From: Neobacillus drentensis NBRC 102427
GTDB taxonomy: Bacteria > Bacillota > Bacilli > Bacillales > Cytobacillaceae
DNA length: 64,000 nucleotides
NCBI RefSeq assembly: GCF_001591445.1
Contig: NZ_BCUX01000005.1
Coordinates: 62,001-126,000, forward strand
Direction of reading: 5' to 3'
The notes under the pieces were generated by a model, which saw nothing but the letters and a program-made list of their open reading frames with translations, searched no databases and had not been told where the DNA came from. Below are positions 1 to 7,887 of the stretch, piece after piece. Within the stretch, counting starts at the first letter, position 1. Each line of letters begins with the position of its first letter. Made by a program: the position numbers and the translations under genes.

Positions 1-262
1 TGGCTGCATATTGGGCAATCAACCGTTTTTCTTGAAGGTTTTTGGATGATTTCTCAATCATGCTGGGCTCTTGAAGCTTTCCTTGTAATCTTGAGGCACC
101 TCCATGGATTCTCTTTAAGAACTTTTGGTCCTCTAATTGTGAGAGATCTCGGCGAATTGTTGACTCCGAAGACTCGGTTAACTCCATAATTTCATTTATT
201 TTAACTACATTTTTATCTTTTAATAATTGCATTATAATTCGATGACGCTCTGGCGTTAACAA
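1..262 (-). CDS. DeoR-family transcriptional regulator, FruR-like (partial, C-terminus off the window)
   Basis: The first 87 codons of a DeoR/GlpR-family repressor are visible. The N-terminus (LLTPERHRIIMQLL, then STIRRDLSQLEDQKFLKRIHGGA) is the family's winged helix-turn-helix with the diagnostic RRDL and RxHGGA. I chose a TTG start at 262 because AGGTGGTG lies just before it and the frame has no ATG there. Known family members sense phosphorylated sugars; the LTPER start resembles Bacillus FruR, which controls fructose uptake genes. The sugar-binding domain is outside the window, so the ligand is inferred. Confidence 0.8.
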   Translation of the reverse strand, partial: MLTPERHRIIMQLLKDKNVVKINEIMELTESSESTIRRDLSQLEDQKFLKRIHGGASRLQGKLQEPSMIEKSSKNLQEKRLIAQYAA

Positions 263-350
263 GTCATCACCACCTAAATTTTTTATTATTCATAATTACA
301 TAATACTGAAAACGATTCCATAAATCAATCATTTTCTTTCAAAAACAATC

Positions 351-374
351 AATGTTTGAATGTTTTTGAATGTT
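351..374. promoter_or_regulatory. Possible operator of the DeoR-type regulator
   Basis: Two direct copies of TTTGAATG start at 355 and 365, ten bases apart, and related AATCAATC/AATCAATG words lie just before them. Direct repeats about one helical turn apart, upstream of the gene itself, are typical of DeoR-family autoregulatory sites. Inference only. Confidence 0.35.
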
Positions 375-407
375 ATTTGAGATTTTATTGGATTGCAAAA
401 TTTTTTC

Positions 408-436
408 TGCACAAAATTTAATTAATATGATACAAT
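408..436 (+). promoter_or_regulatory. Promoter of the tRNA pair
   Basis: TGCACA (408-413), a 17-bp spacer and TACAAT (431-436) lie 25 bases before tRNA-Gly in AT-rich DNA. Confidence 0.5.
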
Positions 437-460
437 TTATATGGTTATTTAAGAGATAAT

Positions 461-534
461 GCGGGTGTGGTTTAATGGTAGAATTTCAGCTTCCCAAGCT
501 GACGGCGGGGGTTCGATTCCCCTCACCCGCTCCA
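461..534 (+). tRNA. tRNA-Gly (CCC)
   Basis: Acceptor strands GCGGGTG and CACCCGC pair fully. The anticodon loop TTCCCAA gives anticodon CCC (glycine GGG codons), the T-arm carries GGTTCGATTCC, and CCA is encoded at 532-534. Not interrupted. Confidence 0.95.
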
Positions 535-545
535 TAATATGAAAT

Positions 546-637
546 GGAGAAGTACCCAAGTGGTTATAAGGGGGCGCACTCGAAATGCGCTAGGACGGGT
601 AACCGTTGCGTGAGTTCGAATCTCATCTTCTCCTCCA
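546..637 (+). tRNA. tRNA-Ser (CGA)
   Basis: Class II tRNA with a long variable arm. Acceptor GGAGAAG pairs with CTTCTCC, the anticodon loop CTCGAAA gives CGA (serine UCG), the T-arm carries GAGTTCGAATCTC, and CCA is encoded at 635-637. It lies 11 bases after tRNA-Gly and is probably co-transcribed. Confidence 0.93.
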
Positions 638-652
638 TACATATTCTTTCAA

Positions 653-679
653 AAAACACGACGGATTATCGTGTTTTTA
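653..679 (+). terminator. Terminator of the tRNA operon
   Basis: Stem AACACGA/TCGTGTT followed by a T run, directly after tRNA-Ser. Confidence 0.75.
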
Positions 680-688
680 TTAATTTAA

Positions 689-718
689 AAAAACGCCGGA
701 GATTTCCGGCGTTTTTTC
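689..718. terminator. Bidirectional terminator
   Basis: Stem AACGCCGGA/TCCGGCGTT with a GATT loop, A run before and T run after. It closes the minus-strand dms operon and also backs up the tRNA terminator. Confidence 0.85.
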
Positions 719-724
719 GTAGAC

Positions 725-1630
725 TTATTGATAGGGACTTAACCATTCAGGATTCCTATGCACACAGATCGGACATTTCACCGTTTCTGGTTGTAACGAG
801 TTAAAGGATTGACCACAATCCAAGCATTTCTTAGCATGAATAGGTTCCTGATAATCAATTTTCCCCTTTATTTCTGTGTTGATTTGGATGGCACTCTCTT
901 GACAAATATCTACACAATCGGTGCAGTTTACACAATTATTACTTTCGATTTGTAAACTAGTGTCCTTTAATTGAAACACGTTTTGGCTACAAAAGGTAAA
1001 ACAAGCTTTACATAATGTACATTTGTCCTTATCCAGCTCTACTGTGTAAAATTGATATTCCGGGTAATAGTTTGCTAGATTCCACTCATTTGCTTCCAAT
1101 TTCCATAAAGCCGGTGTCAAACTTTTAACTAGCCTTTTTCCACCTGACTGCATTGATGTGAATAAATCTCTTCGCGAAAGTTTTTCATCATTCTTTCTCT
1201 GAACCACCTCAATGGGGCTTTGATCGAGTTGACTTAGCTTTCTATTGGTCTCAGCTAATACAAATTTCCATTTATCATTTAGTGGTGCCCCGTTAAGTAT
1301 AATCGCGTTTAGACCTCTTTTTTTATAGATCAACAATTCCTTTTCAATGGGTGTGTAATCTTCCTTATATATAAGGGTCTTCTTTTCAAATTCCCTCGAT
1401 ACGACAATTCCTTCGATTGCTGACAACGGACAGGCGATGACACAATCGCCACATGATGTACAAAGTGACTGATTTATTTCTATGGATTGCTGATTGATCT
1501 CTAATGCCCCGCACTTACACGATTCAAAGCATAAGGTGCAGTTGGATCGAACATTTCTGTTTCGTGAACATTTATTGGTAATCTTCAAATCTACATGCAT
1601 ACTTTCAAGCCACTTTACTAAAAAAGACAT
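725..1630 (-). CDS. Multi-cluster 4Fe-4S ferredoxin-like protein of the DMSO reductase-type operon
   Basis: A 301-residue iron-sulfur protein, last gene of the torD-dmsA-dmsB operon. It has an unusual N-terminal Cys group (CX9CX2CX3C) and three classical groups: CTSCGDCVIACP, CTLCKACFTFC and CVNCTDCVDIC. The C-terminus is a zinc-ribbon/rubredoxin-like CLDCGQ...CPIC. No membrane segment is visible, so it is probably cytoplasmic. It may pass electrons to or from the reductase in place of a quinol-oxidising DmsC anchor; that role is inferred. Start ATG has GCAGGTGATC upstream. Four 4Fe-4S clusters plus one metal site would be expected. Confidence 0.8.
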   Translation of the reverse strand: MSFLVKWLESMHVDLKITNKCSRNRNVRSNCTLCFESCKCGALEINQQSIEINQSLCTSCGDCVIACPLSAIEGIVVSREFEKKTLIYKEDYTPIEKELLIYKKRGLNAIILNGAPLNDKWKFVLAETNRKLSQLDQSPIEVVQRKNDEKLSRRDLFTSMQSGGKRLVKSLTPALWKLEANEWNLANYYPEYQFYTVELDKDKCTLCKACFTFCSQNVFQLKDTSLQIESNNCVNCTDCVDICQESAIQINTEIKGKIDYQEPIHAKKCLDCGQSFNSLQPETVKCPICVHRNPEWLSPYQ

Positions 1631-1706
1631 CTGATCACCTGCTATAAAAAGCTGCAGGACGTTTCATCCTTAGTTCTGCAGCTAGCTATTTCTTAGTTTC
1701 TACGCC

Positions 1707-2294
1707 TCATGAACTGGACATTTTCGCATCTTTGTGCGGAGTTATCACGATGTTAGGATGGGTAATCGCATTACTTGGCATCCCTTTAATTTGACTTACA
1801 CTTCCATACTTCTTTCTTAACTCTTCGACAGGGCCAAATTCAATCGCCCGCATTGGACAGGTAGATACACAAACAGGTTCCTCGCCTTTTTTCTGTAGAT
1901 CCATACAAAAATCGCATTTATCCGACTTAAAAACCTTTTTATTATATTGCGGAGCCCCGTAAGGACACGCCTTAACACATAATTGAACCCCTTGACAAAT
2001 CTCTTGATCAATTGTTACTACACCAGTGTCTTTATTCTTTACAATTGCCCCTGTTGGACAGCTGGGTAAACATTTCGGGTGGGTACAATGATTACAGGCA
2101 ATCGAAAAGTAATAAGCTTTGATGTTATGGACTATCCCCTTGTTCGGCTGCTGAATATAAGACCCTTCTTCATATGTGTATACCCTTCGGAAATTAATTC
2201 CGACATCGAGATTATTTTTATCCTTACAAGCCACACTACAGGCTTTACACCCTGAACAGAGACTTTGGTTAATATAAAATCCTAACTGTGCCAA
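1707..2294 (-). CDS. dmsB: DmsB-like iron-sulfur electron-transfer subunit
   Basis: About 195 residues, close to the usual 205 for DmsB. It carries four ferredoxin-type Cys groups: CSGCKACSVAC, CNHC..CLPSCP, CQGVQLCVKACP and CDFC...CVSTCP. In the third group the second Cys is Val (CxxVxxC), so that site may hold a 3Fe-4S cluster as in NarH. A TTG start at 2294 is preferred: GGGAG sits eight bases before it and MAQLGFYINQS aligns with DmsB N-termini, whereas the upstream GTG is inside the ribosome site. It follows dmsA by 12 bases and should link the catalytic subunit to the electron donor. Confidence 0.88.
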   Translation of the reverse strand: MAQLGFYINQSLCSGCKACSVACKDKNNLDVGINFRRVYTYEEGSYIQQPNKGIVHNIKAYYFSIACNHCTHPKCLPSCPTGAIVKNKDTGVVTIDQEICQGVQLCVKACPYGAPQYNKKVFKSDKCDFCMDLQKKGEEPVCVSTCPMRAIEFGPVEELRKKYGSVSQIKGMPSNAITHPNIVITPHKDAKMSSS

Positions 2295-2306
2295 CTTATT
2301 CACTCC

Positions 2307-4700
2307 CTACGCTTTTTTCACTTCAACCAAGTTCGTTAGTTGTGGATTTGATTTGGCGAGGGCTGTTGGCCGTTGTGAAGTCAGCACATTTACAGAACCC
2401 CTTTGGTCAAGTCCATCTTTATCAGGCGTAAACCATGCTCCCTGAGGGATACCCGCCACGCCCGGAGTGATTCTTGGAGTTACCTTTACATCGATATAGA
2501 TTGAGCCTCGCTCATTGTATACCTGAACTCGATCACCACTTTTTATACCACGTTTCTCTGCATCTTTTGGGTTCATCCACATCTCTTGCTTAGCAGCTTC
2601 TTCGAGCCACGCTTGGTTATCATAGGTAGAGTGACATCTCCGTTTATAATGCCAGCTAATCAACTGCAACGGAAACTTGTTAATAATTGGGTCTTGTGGT
2701 CCTTCCCATGAAGAAATGTATTTCGCAATCGCTGGAATTTCATCCTGCTGATTCATATCCCATAATGCCTTCGAGAATAACTCAATTTTACATGAAGGAG
2801 TTTCGAACGGATGTTTCTTAAGATCATCAATTTGCTCTTTAAAACCGATAAGTGGTGAGTCATATTTAAAATGATGAACCCCGTTTCTTCGGAATTCCTC
2901 AAACGAAGGGAAGTCAGGTGTCAACTCTTTCCTAGTTCTCTCCACACTTTCTTTAACAAGGTCAAGTGTCGTTTTTCCTTCAGTGAATTTTTCCTTTAGT
3001 CCCAATTTATCTGCCACTTCTGCAAACACATCGTATTCATCTCGGCATTCAAACAGCGGGTCAATCGTTTTATCACCAAATACTACGTAATCACCAAAAC
3101 ACCAAGGGACGCCAATATCATATCGTTCAAAGAAGGTAGTTCCCGGAAGTAAAATATCCGCATATCTTGCACTTGGTGTCATAAAAATATCACTGACTAC
3201 AATGAACTCTACTTTACTATCATCTTCAAGAAGCTTGGTTGTTTTATTGATATCAGCATGCTGATTAATTAGCATATTTCCTGCCATATTGAAAATTAAT
3301 TTGATGTTAGTCGTTAATTTATCAGTTCCTTCTAATCCATCCGCTTCTGTCATTTCTGTTCCTTTTTCAACAGCCTTTGTCCAAAGAAAGCATGGAATCG
3401 AAGCTTTAACAGGGTTTTCATATGAAAATGGATAAACAATGTCCGAACGGCTCCAATATCCGGTCCCGGCTGCCCAACCACCTAACTTGCCAACATTTCC
3501 TGTTAGGCAGGCAAGCTGGGCCCCACCACGCATGAATTGTTCACCATAAGCTTGTCGCTGTGCTGCCCAGCCTTGAATAAGTGCAGCAGGTTTAGATTTA
3601 GCATATTCCCGTGCAATTTCTTGAATTTTCCCTGCAGGGACGCCGCAAATTCTCTCGGCCCATTCAGGTGTTTTCTCGATCCCATCTTTTTCGCCCAATA
3701 AATAGCTTTTTAAGGATTCACTCTTTGCTACACCAACCGGCATATGGTCTCCGTCAAATCCAATACAATACTTATCCAGAAATGCTTGGTCATGTAATTT
3801 TTCTTTAACGATAACGTAACCCATTGCATCCATCAGCGCATTGTCAGTCGTCGGAAGAATCGGAATCCATTCATCCGCAAAAGCTATGGCTGTATCGGTA
3901 TAACGCGGATCTATAACAATGATTTTAGCGCCGTTTTTCTTTGCTTGCATTAAATATTCTCGGTATGGAGTTGAAAAAATCATTTCCGAAGGGTTTTGAC
4001 CCCATAAAATTATGTACTTTGAATGTAAAAGACTATCAAAGCTGCTGCCTGTATTATTCGTGCCATATGTATAGGGTGTGGCTACATTTCCCGCTCCGGA
4101 ACTATAGTCATTTCGATAGTTTAAAAAGCCGCCTGTAAGAGACAATAATTTTCTTGCTGCATTTTTCCCGCCATGTAATCCCCAACTTTGACCGGAGGCA
4201 TAGTTTACATATCTTGATTCAGGACCATATTTATCACCAATTCGTTTCACTTCAGAAGCAATCGTTTCAATCGCTTCCTCCCAAGATATCCTTTTAAATT
4301 TCCCTTCGCCTCGTTTCCCAACCCTTTTCATAGGATACTTTAAGCGATCTGGATCATATAGCATGTTTCGATAATTTCTCCCCCTCACACACGCCCTAAG
4401 TGGAGGTGTTGATAAATCGCCGCTTTCTTGTGTATCGGTACTTACGCGAACAACCATTCCATCTTTAACATGTGCCTTGATAACACAGCGGCCACCACAA
4501 TTATTAATACTGCATGTTGAAATAATTTTCTCTGTATCTTTTGCTTTAGCTGTCTTTGTCTCTTCTTTATGATCAACAAGCATCTTCGTACCAATACCGC
4601 CGGCAATAACAGGAACTCCTATCGCCCCTGACCATTTCAAAAATGTCCGACGCTGCATTTTATTTGATAATAGATCCTTCAAGGTATTCTTATCTGACAT
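2307..4700 (-). CDS. dmsA: DmsA-like molybdopterin oxidoreductase, Tat-exported
   Basis: A 797-residue catalytic subunit of the DMSO reductase family (DmsA is about 810). Residues 17-22 (RRTFLK) and the following hydrophobic stretch form a Tat signal. Cys63, Cys68, Cys72 and Cys104 match the N-terminal 4Fe-4S site. The NDYSSG region at 198-202 aligns with the DmsA stretch containing the serine Mo ligand, so this is probably a serine-type enzyme. The C-terminal molybdopterin dinucleotide-binding domain is present (NPKDAEKRGIKSGDRVQVYNERG). Likely substrate is an S- or N-oxide, but polysulfide or tetrathionate relatives cannot be excluded. It overlaps the torD-like gene by 11 bases. Confidence 0.88.
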   Translation of the reverse strand: MSDKNTLKDLLSNKMQRRTFLKWSGAIGVPVIAGGIGTKMLVDHKEETKTAKAKDTEKIISTCSINNCGGRCVIKAHVKDGMVVRVSTDTQESGDLSTPPLRACVRGRNYRNMLYDPDRLKYPMKRVGKRGEGKFKRISWEEAIETIASEVKRIGDKYGPESRYVNYASGQSWGLHGGKNAARKLLSLTGGFLNYRNDYSSGAGNVATPYTYGTNNTGSSFDSLLHSKYIILWGQNPSEMIFSTPYREYLMQAKKNGAKIIVIDPRYTDTAIAFADEWIPILPTTDNALMDAMGYVIVKEKLHDQAFLDKYCIGFDGDHMPVGVAKSESLKSYLLGEKDGIEKTPEWAERICGVPAGKIQEIAREYAKSKPAALIQGWAAQRQAYGEQFMRGGAQLACLTGNVGKLGGWAAGTGYWSRSDIVYPFSYENPVKASIPCFLWTKAVEKGTEMTEADGLEGTDKLTTNIKLIFNMAGNMLINQHADINKTTKLLEDDSKVEFIVVSDIFMTPSARYADILLPGTTFFERYDIGVPWCFGDYVVFGDKTIDPLFECRDEYDVFAEVADKLGLKEKFTEGKTTLDLVKESVERTRKELTPDFPSFEEFRRNGVHHFKYDSPLIGFKEQIDDLKKHPFETPSCKIELFSKALWDMNQQDEIPAIAKYISSWEGPQDPIINKFPLQLISWHYKRRCHSTYDNQAWLEEAAKQEMWMNPKDAEKRGIKSGDRVQVYNERGSIYIDVKVTPRITPGVAGIPQGAWFTPDKDGLDQRGSVNVLTSQRPTALAKSNPQLTNLVEVKKA

Positions 4701-5367
4701 CGGGTAATGCCTCCCTTACTTCAAGTAAAGTGGTTAAATCAAAGGTTAATAAGTCCTCGAGAAGCATGGATGCTCCGAGGTACAACTGACTATTTGTCTG
4801 TTCAATTATTCGTTTACAAAAATAAGGAATCCACATCGTTAAATGGTTTTCAAGAAAGTGAATTTGGCTTGATATTAATTCCACTAGTCTATCAGTCTTA
4901 GTTTCTTGTAAACATGAATCTACAAGATAAATCATAAATTCCAATTCAAGTAATAGGTGATCATCAGGCTCATTATTCTCGTTTTTATATTGAAGTCCAA
5001 AAAGATGGTATTGCTCCCTGATTTGATAAGTCCATTCCTCAAATAGCAAGTGCTCTCTACTCCGATAATAAGACTCCCAAGGTGGTGCTACTAGCGGGCC
5101 CGGCCCAATAAAAAGGCGTTGATATTCTTCATTCTCCCTGTCAATTTGTTCAGCTGTCATATGTTCAAAAAAATTGCGAAGTATTTTTCCGCCATCATGA
5201 ATTTCTTCTAATTCCTGCAAGTTACCATTATTTTGAATTCCCACTAATAACTCACCCGTAGCAGGCACCGAAAATAGCAAATGAAGGAGCTGAAAATATT
5301 TTTTTCTTGATAAAAAAAACGGCTGTAATTGAATATGTAATGTTTCTGTCGTTGTCGTTGTAGTCAT
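4690..5367 (-). CDS. TorD/DmsD-family chaperone for the molybdoenzyme
   Basis: Cytoplasmic all-helical chaperone that would bind the DmsA Tat signal until cofactor insertion. The family signature is clear: GPGPLVAPPWESYY and NEPDDHLLLELEFMIYL. The ATG at 5367 is preferred over an upstream in-frame GTG at 5400 because AGGGAG lies nine bases before it; this gives 225 residues. It is first in the operon and overlaps dmsA, consistent with coupled translation. Confidence 0.87.
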   Translation of the reverse strand: MTTTTTTETLHIQLQPFFLSRKKYFQLLHLLFSVPATGELLVGIQNNGNLQELEEIHDGGKILRNFFEHMTAEQIDRENEEYQRLFIGPGPLVAPPWESYYRSREHLLFEEWTYQIREQYHLFGLQYKNENNEPDDHLLLELEFMIYLVDSCLQETKTDRLVELISSQIHFLENHLTMWIPYFCKRIIEQTNSQLYLGASMLLEDLLTFDLTTLLEVREALPDVR

Positions 5368-5385
5368 CTCTTCTCTCTCCCTATT

Positions 5386-5401
5386 TGTGAAATAATTCAC
5401 A
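5386..5401. promoter_or_regulatory. FNR-type box upstream of the dms operon
   Basis: Perfect TGTGA-N6-TCACA palindrome, the Bacillus Fnr consensus, 19 bases upstream of the torD start. That is very close to the gene, so it would act by repression or serve a promoter not obvious here. A half-matching copy (TGTGA then CCATA on the minus strand) lies at 5492-5507, a more usual activator position. Confidence 0.55.
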
Positions 5402-5593
5402 AGTATAGTTAATACCTGTCACCACTTTCTTTGTCATGATTACTTTTTTACAAATTTATCTTACCTTATTCCGTCAATATAGGAATCCCATTATGGAATT
5501 ATTCACATTTATTTCAAAATGGTATGAAATAATTATGGAAATTTCTACAACACGAGAAAAATATTGATATCAATGCTACACAGTTTTTCTTGT

Positions 5594-5614
5594 TTAATTA
5601 AAAATGTGTATAAT
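5594..5614 (+). promoter_or_regulatory. Promoter of the DUF6509-like gene
   Basis: Perfect -10 TATAAT at 5609-5614 preceded by TGTG. The -35 is weak. It shows that translation must start after about 5620. Confidence 0.55.
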
Positions 5615-5648
5615 AGTAAGGATGAATACTTTGCAGAGGATGATATTT

Positions 5649-5933
5649 TTGAATATTACTGGACACTCAGTTGAAAAATTAGAAGATCCATTTGGTTTAT
5701 TATCAGGTGACCGTTATGAGTTTTTCTTAGAACTCGCTGTGGATGAAGAGGATGAGCTTTACTCGGATAAAGGAGTGGGCCTTAGAGCCATTTTTGTAAG
5801 CGATGAAAATGGAGACAAAATTACCAACTTTTATCTTTATGAACAAGGTAGCGAAAAGGTGCTTGATTTTGAACTCGAAGAGGATGAAGAAGCACTAGTT
5901 CTAGCATATTGTAAAGAAAATGCAAAAGAATAA
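5649..5933 (+). CDS. Small acidic DUF6509-like protein
   Basis: About 94 residues, strongly acidic, beginning NITGHSVEKLEDPFGLLSGDRYEFFLEL, a start I associate with Bacillus DUF6509 proteins. The frame is open from 5604, but that codon lies inside the promoter. The TTG at 5649 has AGAGG nine bases before it and is the best start. No membrane segment or catalytic motif is visible. Function unknown; monocistronic. Confidence 0.75.
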   Translation: MNITGHSVEKLEDPFGLLSGDRYEFFLELAVDEEDELYSDKGVGLRAIFVSDENGDKITNFYLYEQGSEKVLDFELEEDEEALVLAYCKENAKE

Positions 5934-5934
5934 A

Positions 5935-5970
5935 TAAAAAAGCAGGGAGTGATGAAATCTCCCTGCTTAC
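5935..5970. terminator. Bidirectional terminator
   Basis: Stem AGCAGGGAG/CTCCCTGCT between convergent genes, with an A run on the left. Confidence 0.8.
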
Positions 5971-5977
5971 CTATTGA

Positions 5978-6181
5978 TCACATAAAGTTCTTACTATGGT
6001 TGTGAATAACTTGTAATTCTTTAGTACTTTCAGTCATTTCACTTTTGCAGATTGGACATAAAGGCACTTCAGTGCTTTTAAAATTGTCGCGAATCCAGCA
6101 TTTACACGTGTCTGAACTACATACCCAGATTTTAGTTTCTTCTAATTTGATTTCCTCATCATTTTTTCTACCAAACGCCAA
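5978..6181 (-). CDS. YdjO-like cold-inducible zinc-ribbon protein
   Basis: About 67 residues with two Cys pairs (CSSDTCKCW and CPIC) expected to bind zinc, in the layout of B. subtilis YdjO, a cold-inducible protein of unknown function. The TTG at 6181 is preferred over the GTG at 6190, which forms part of the AAGGGGTG ribosome site. The next gene upstream encodes a cold shock protein, which fits a cold-response role. Confidence 0.72.
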   Translation of the reverse strand: MAFGRKNDEEIKLEETKIWVCSSDTCKCWIRDNFKSTEVPLCPICKSEMTESTKELQVIHNHSKNFM

Positions 6182-6324
6182 AACGATCACCCCTTGTAAT
6201 TAGTGCATGACTGTTTTAAATACTATGTTTGTTAGCTAAATAATATGGAAAATATCAAACATCATTTAGCAGCAGCCTATTGACTTTGAGTCTACTTTTC
6301 TCGCAGTAAAAATATCATATAGAT

Positions 6325-6360
6325 AAAAGGTGATGCTAAAAATGGTGCATCACCTTTATT
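6325..6360 (-). terminator. Terminator of the csp gene
   Basis: Stem AAAGGTGATGC/GCATCACCTTT just after the csp stop codon. Confidence 0.8.
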
Positions 6361-6369
6361 ATAAAAGAA

Positions 6370-6570
6370 TTAAACTGTTTTAACGTTAGAAGCTTGTGGT
6401 CCACGAGCGCCTTCAACGATTTCAAAAGAAACTGATTGGCCCTCTTCTAATGTTTTGAAGCCTTCAGATTGAATTGCTGAAAAGTGAACGAATACGTCTT
6501 GACCGCCATCAGCTTCAATAAATCCAAATCCTTTTTCTGCATTAAACCATTTAACTTTACCGTTGTTCAT
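6370..6570 (-). CDS. cspD: Cold shock protein, CspA/CspD type
   Basis: A 66-residue single cold-shock domain with RNP1 (KGFGFIE) and RNP2 (VFVHF) motifs; full family length. It binds single-stranded RNA and DNA and acts as an RNA chaperone. The sequence is closest to what I recall of Bacillus CspD ([19 protein letters not shown]), so the symbol is a best guess among csp paralogues. ATG with GGGGG upstream. Confidence 0.9.
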   Translation of the reverse strand: MNNGKVKWFNAEKGFGFIEADGGQDVFVHFSAIQSEGFKTLEEGQSVSFEIVEGARGPQASNVKTV

Positions 6571-6720
6571 GAAAAAACCCCCAAAATATAGTTCACTTTT
6601 AATTTATTACATATAAAAAATAAAAAAGACGTACTGACACGTTTGGGCATAGACATCACCCACATTTTCCGTGCAGTTACGACTACTAAACTATAAATAT
6701 TTAACTAACTTAAAAGCGTA
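6571..6720 (-). promoter_or_regulatory. Long 5' leader of the csp gene
   Basis: About 120-150 AT-rich bases without another gene lie upstream of csp, including a possible -10 (TATAGT near 6690). Long leaders that refold at low temperature are usual for csp genes. No cold-box was verified. Confidence 0.4.
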
Positions 6721-6781
6721 ACTTTATTTTACCCTATTTTAGCCTTACAGTCAATAAAATTTCAAAATGCAGGAAATTAAT

Positions 6782-6822
6782 AAACACTGATGAAACCCTT
6801 TCTTTGTTTCATTAGTGTTTAT
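6782..6822 (-). terminator. Terminator overlapping the nucleoside hydrolase stop
   Basis: Stem AAACACTAATGAAAC/GTTTCATCAGTGTTT; the left arm contains the TAA stop of the gene. Confidence 0.8.
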
Positions 6823-7774
6823 TAAAATCACCTTGTAAAAATATTTCAATGAAATTGACGACAAATTTTTGTATATCAGCTTCCATGCCAATATAATCAA
6901 GAGTATTAACCGGTTCTTTATCAGGTTTTGGTCGAAAATCAGCGATGCTTTTGCCTTTGGCATTGCCAAATTCCTCAACTCTTACTCTTCTCGGGATATA
7001 CTTTACTAAATCCGGTTCCGTTATTGCCATTAAAGGGACCACATCATGAAGAGGCGCTCCTTTAATTCCGGGTACATTCTTCTGATAGGCTTTATAGTAA
7101 TAATCAAAGGCTGGTTTTAACAACGGCTTGAAAGGTGTCGGGCTGTTTTTACTTAGATAGTCAATAATATCTGGAGTTATGAGTGCTTTATTTGTAATAT
7201 TTAACGGAAATAAATAAATATTATGAGCCTTTTCCATGACTGTGTTTGCCGCAATCGGATCAACAAAAAAATTCGCCTCTGCCTCAGCAGAAATATTCCC
7301 GGGGACCAGAAAAGCCCCTCCCATAATATAAAATGCGTTTACTCCCTTTAAAGCATCATTCCCATATAGGATAAACATTAATGCTAACTCTGTCAGTCTT
7401 CCTACAGAGACAATCACAAGGTCGCCTTTATACTGATTTACAATTTCAAGAACTTTGTTAATATCATAAACTTTTACATTCTGAATTGTATCGGGGGGCT
7501 TGATTGGTCCTAATCCCTCTTTGCCGTGTATCTCAGCATAATAAACGATTGGTTCACCTGATAGAGGTCCTGCGGCACCAGCTATGATTGGAATATCCTC
7601 TCTTCCTCCTAAAGTTAACAGGTAGGCTGTAATCTTAACCGATTTTTCTTTTGGTGTATTTCCATAACCACTGACAATGCCAACCAAGTTTATTTTTGGA
7701 TTTAGTAAGGCATACATGATTGCAAATGAATCATCGATACCCGGATCAGTGATCATGAGTACATTAACAGCCAA
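6812..7774 (-). CDS. Inosine-uridine preferring nucleoside hydrolase family protein
   Basis: About 320 residues. The calcium/ribose-binding N-terminus reads ITDPGIDDSFAI. The DPGxDD core is kept, but the first Asp of the usual DTDPG is Ile. APLHDVVPL near the C-terminus supplies the family His-Asp pair. It would cleave the N-glycosidic bond of nucleosides in salvage. The TTG at 7774 has GGGGGAG six bases upstream; the longer frame would add a Cys-rich leader with no homology. Cytoplasmic, monocistronic. Confidence 0.82.
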   Translation of the reverse strand: MAVNVLMITDPGIDDSFAIMYALLNPKINLVGIVSGYGNTPKEKSVKITAYLLTLGGREDIPIIAGAAGPLSGEPIVYYAEIHGKEGLGPIKPPDTIQNVKVYDINKVLEIVNQYKGDLVIVSVGRLTELALMFILYGNDALKGVNAFYIMGGAFLVPGNISAEAEANFFVDPIAANTVMEKAHNIYLFPLNITNKALITPDIIDYLSKNSPTPFKPLLKPAFDYYYKAYQKNVPGIKGAPLHDVVPLMAITEPDLVKYIPRRVRVEEFGNAKGKSIADFRPKPDKEPVNTLDYIGMEADIQKFVVNFIEIFLQGDFNKH

Positions 7775-7844
7775 AGTATCTCCCCCAATATTTACAATAA
7801 ATACATTTATTAAAAATATGCAGTATCGATGGATGCAAGAACTG

Positions 7845-7873
7845 CAAAAACCGATTCGAAAATTCGAATCGGT
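7845..7873 (-). terminator. Terminator of the ku gene
   Basis: Eleven-base stem ACCGATTCGAA/TTCGAATCGGT with a T run on the minus strand. Confidence 0.85.
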
Positions 7874-7887
7874 CGTTAACACTTTCC

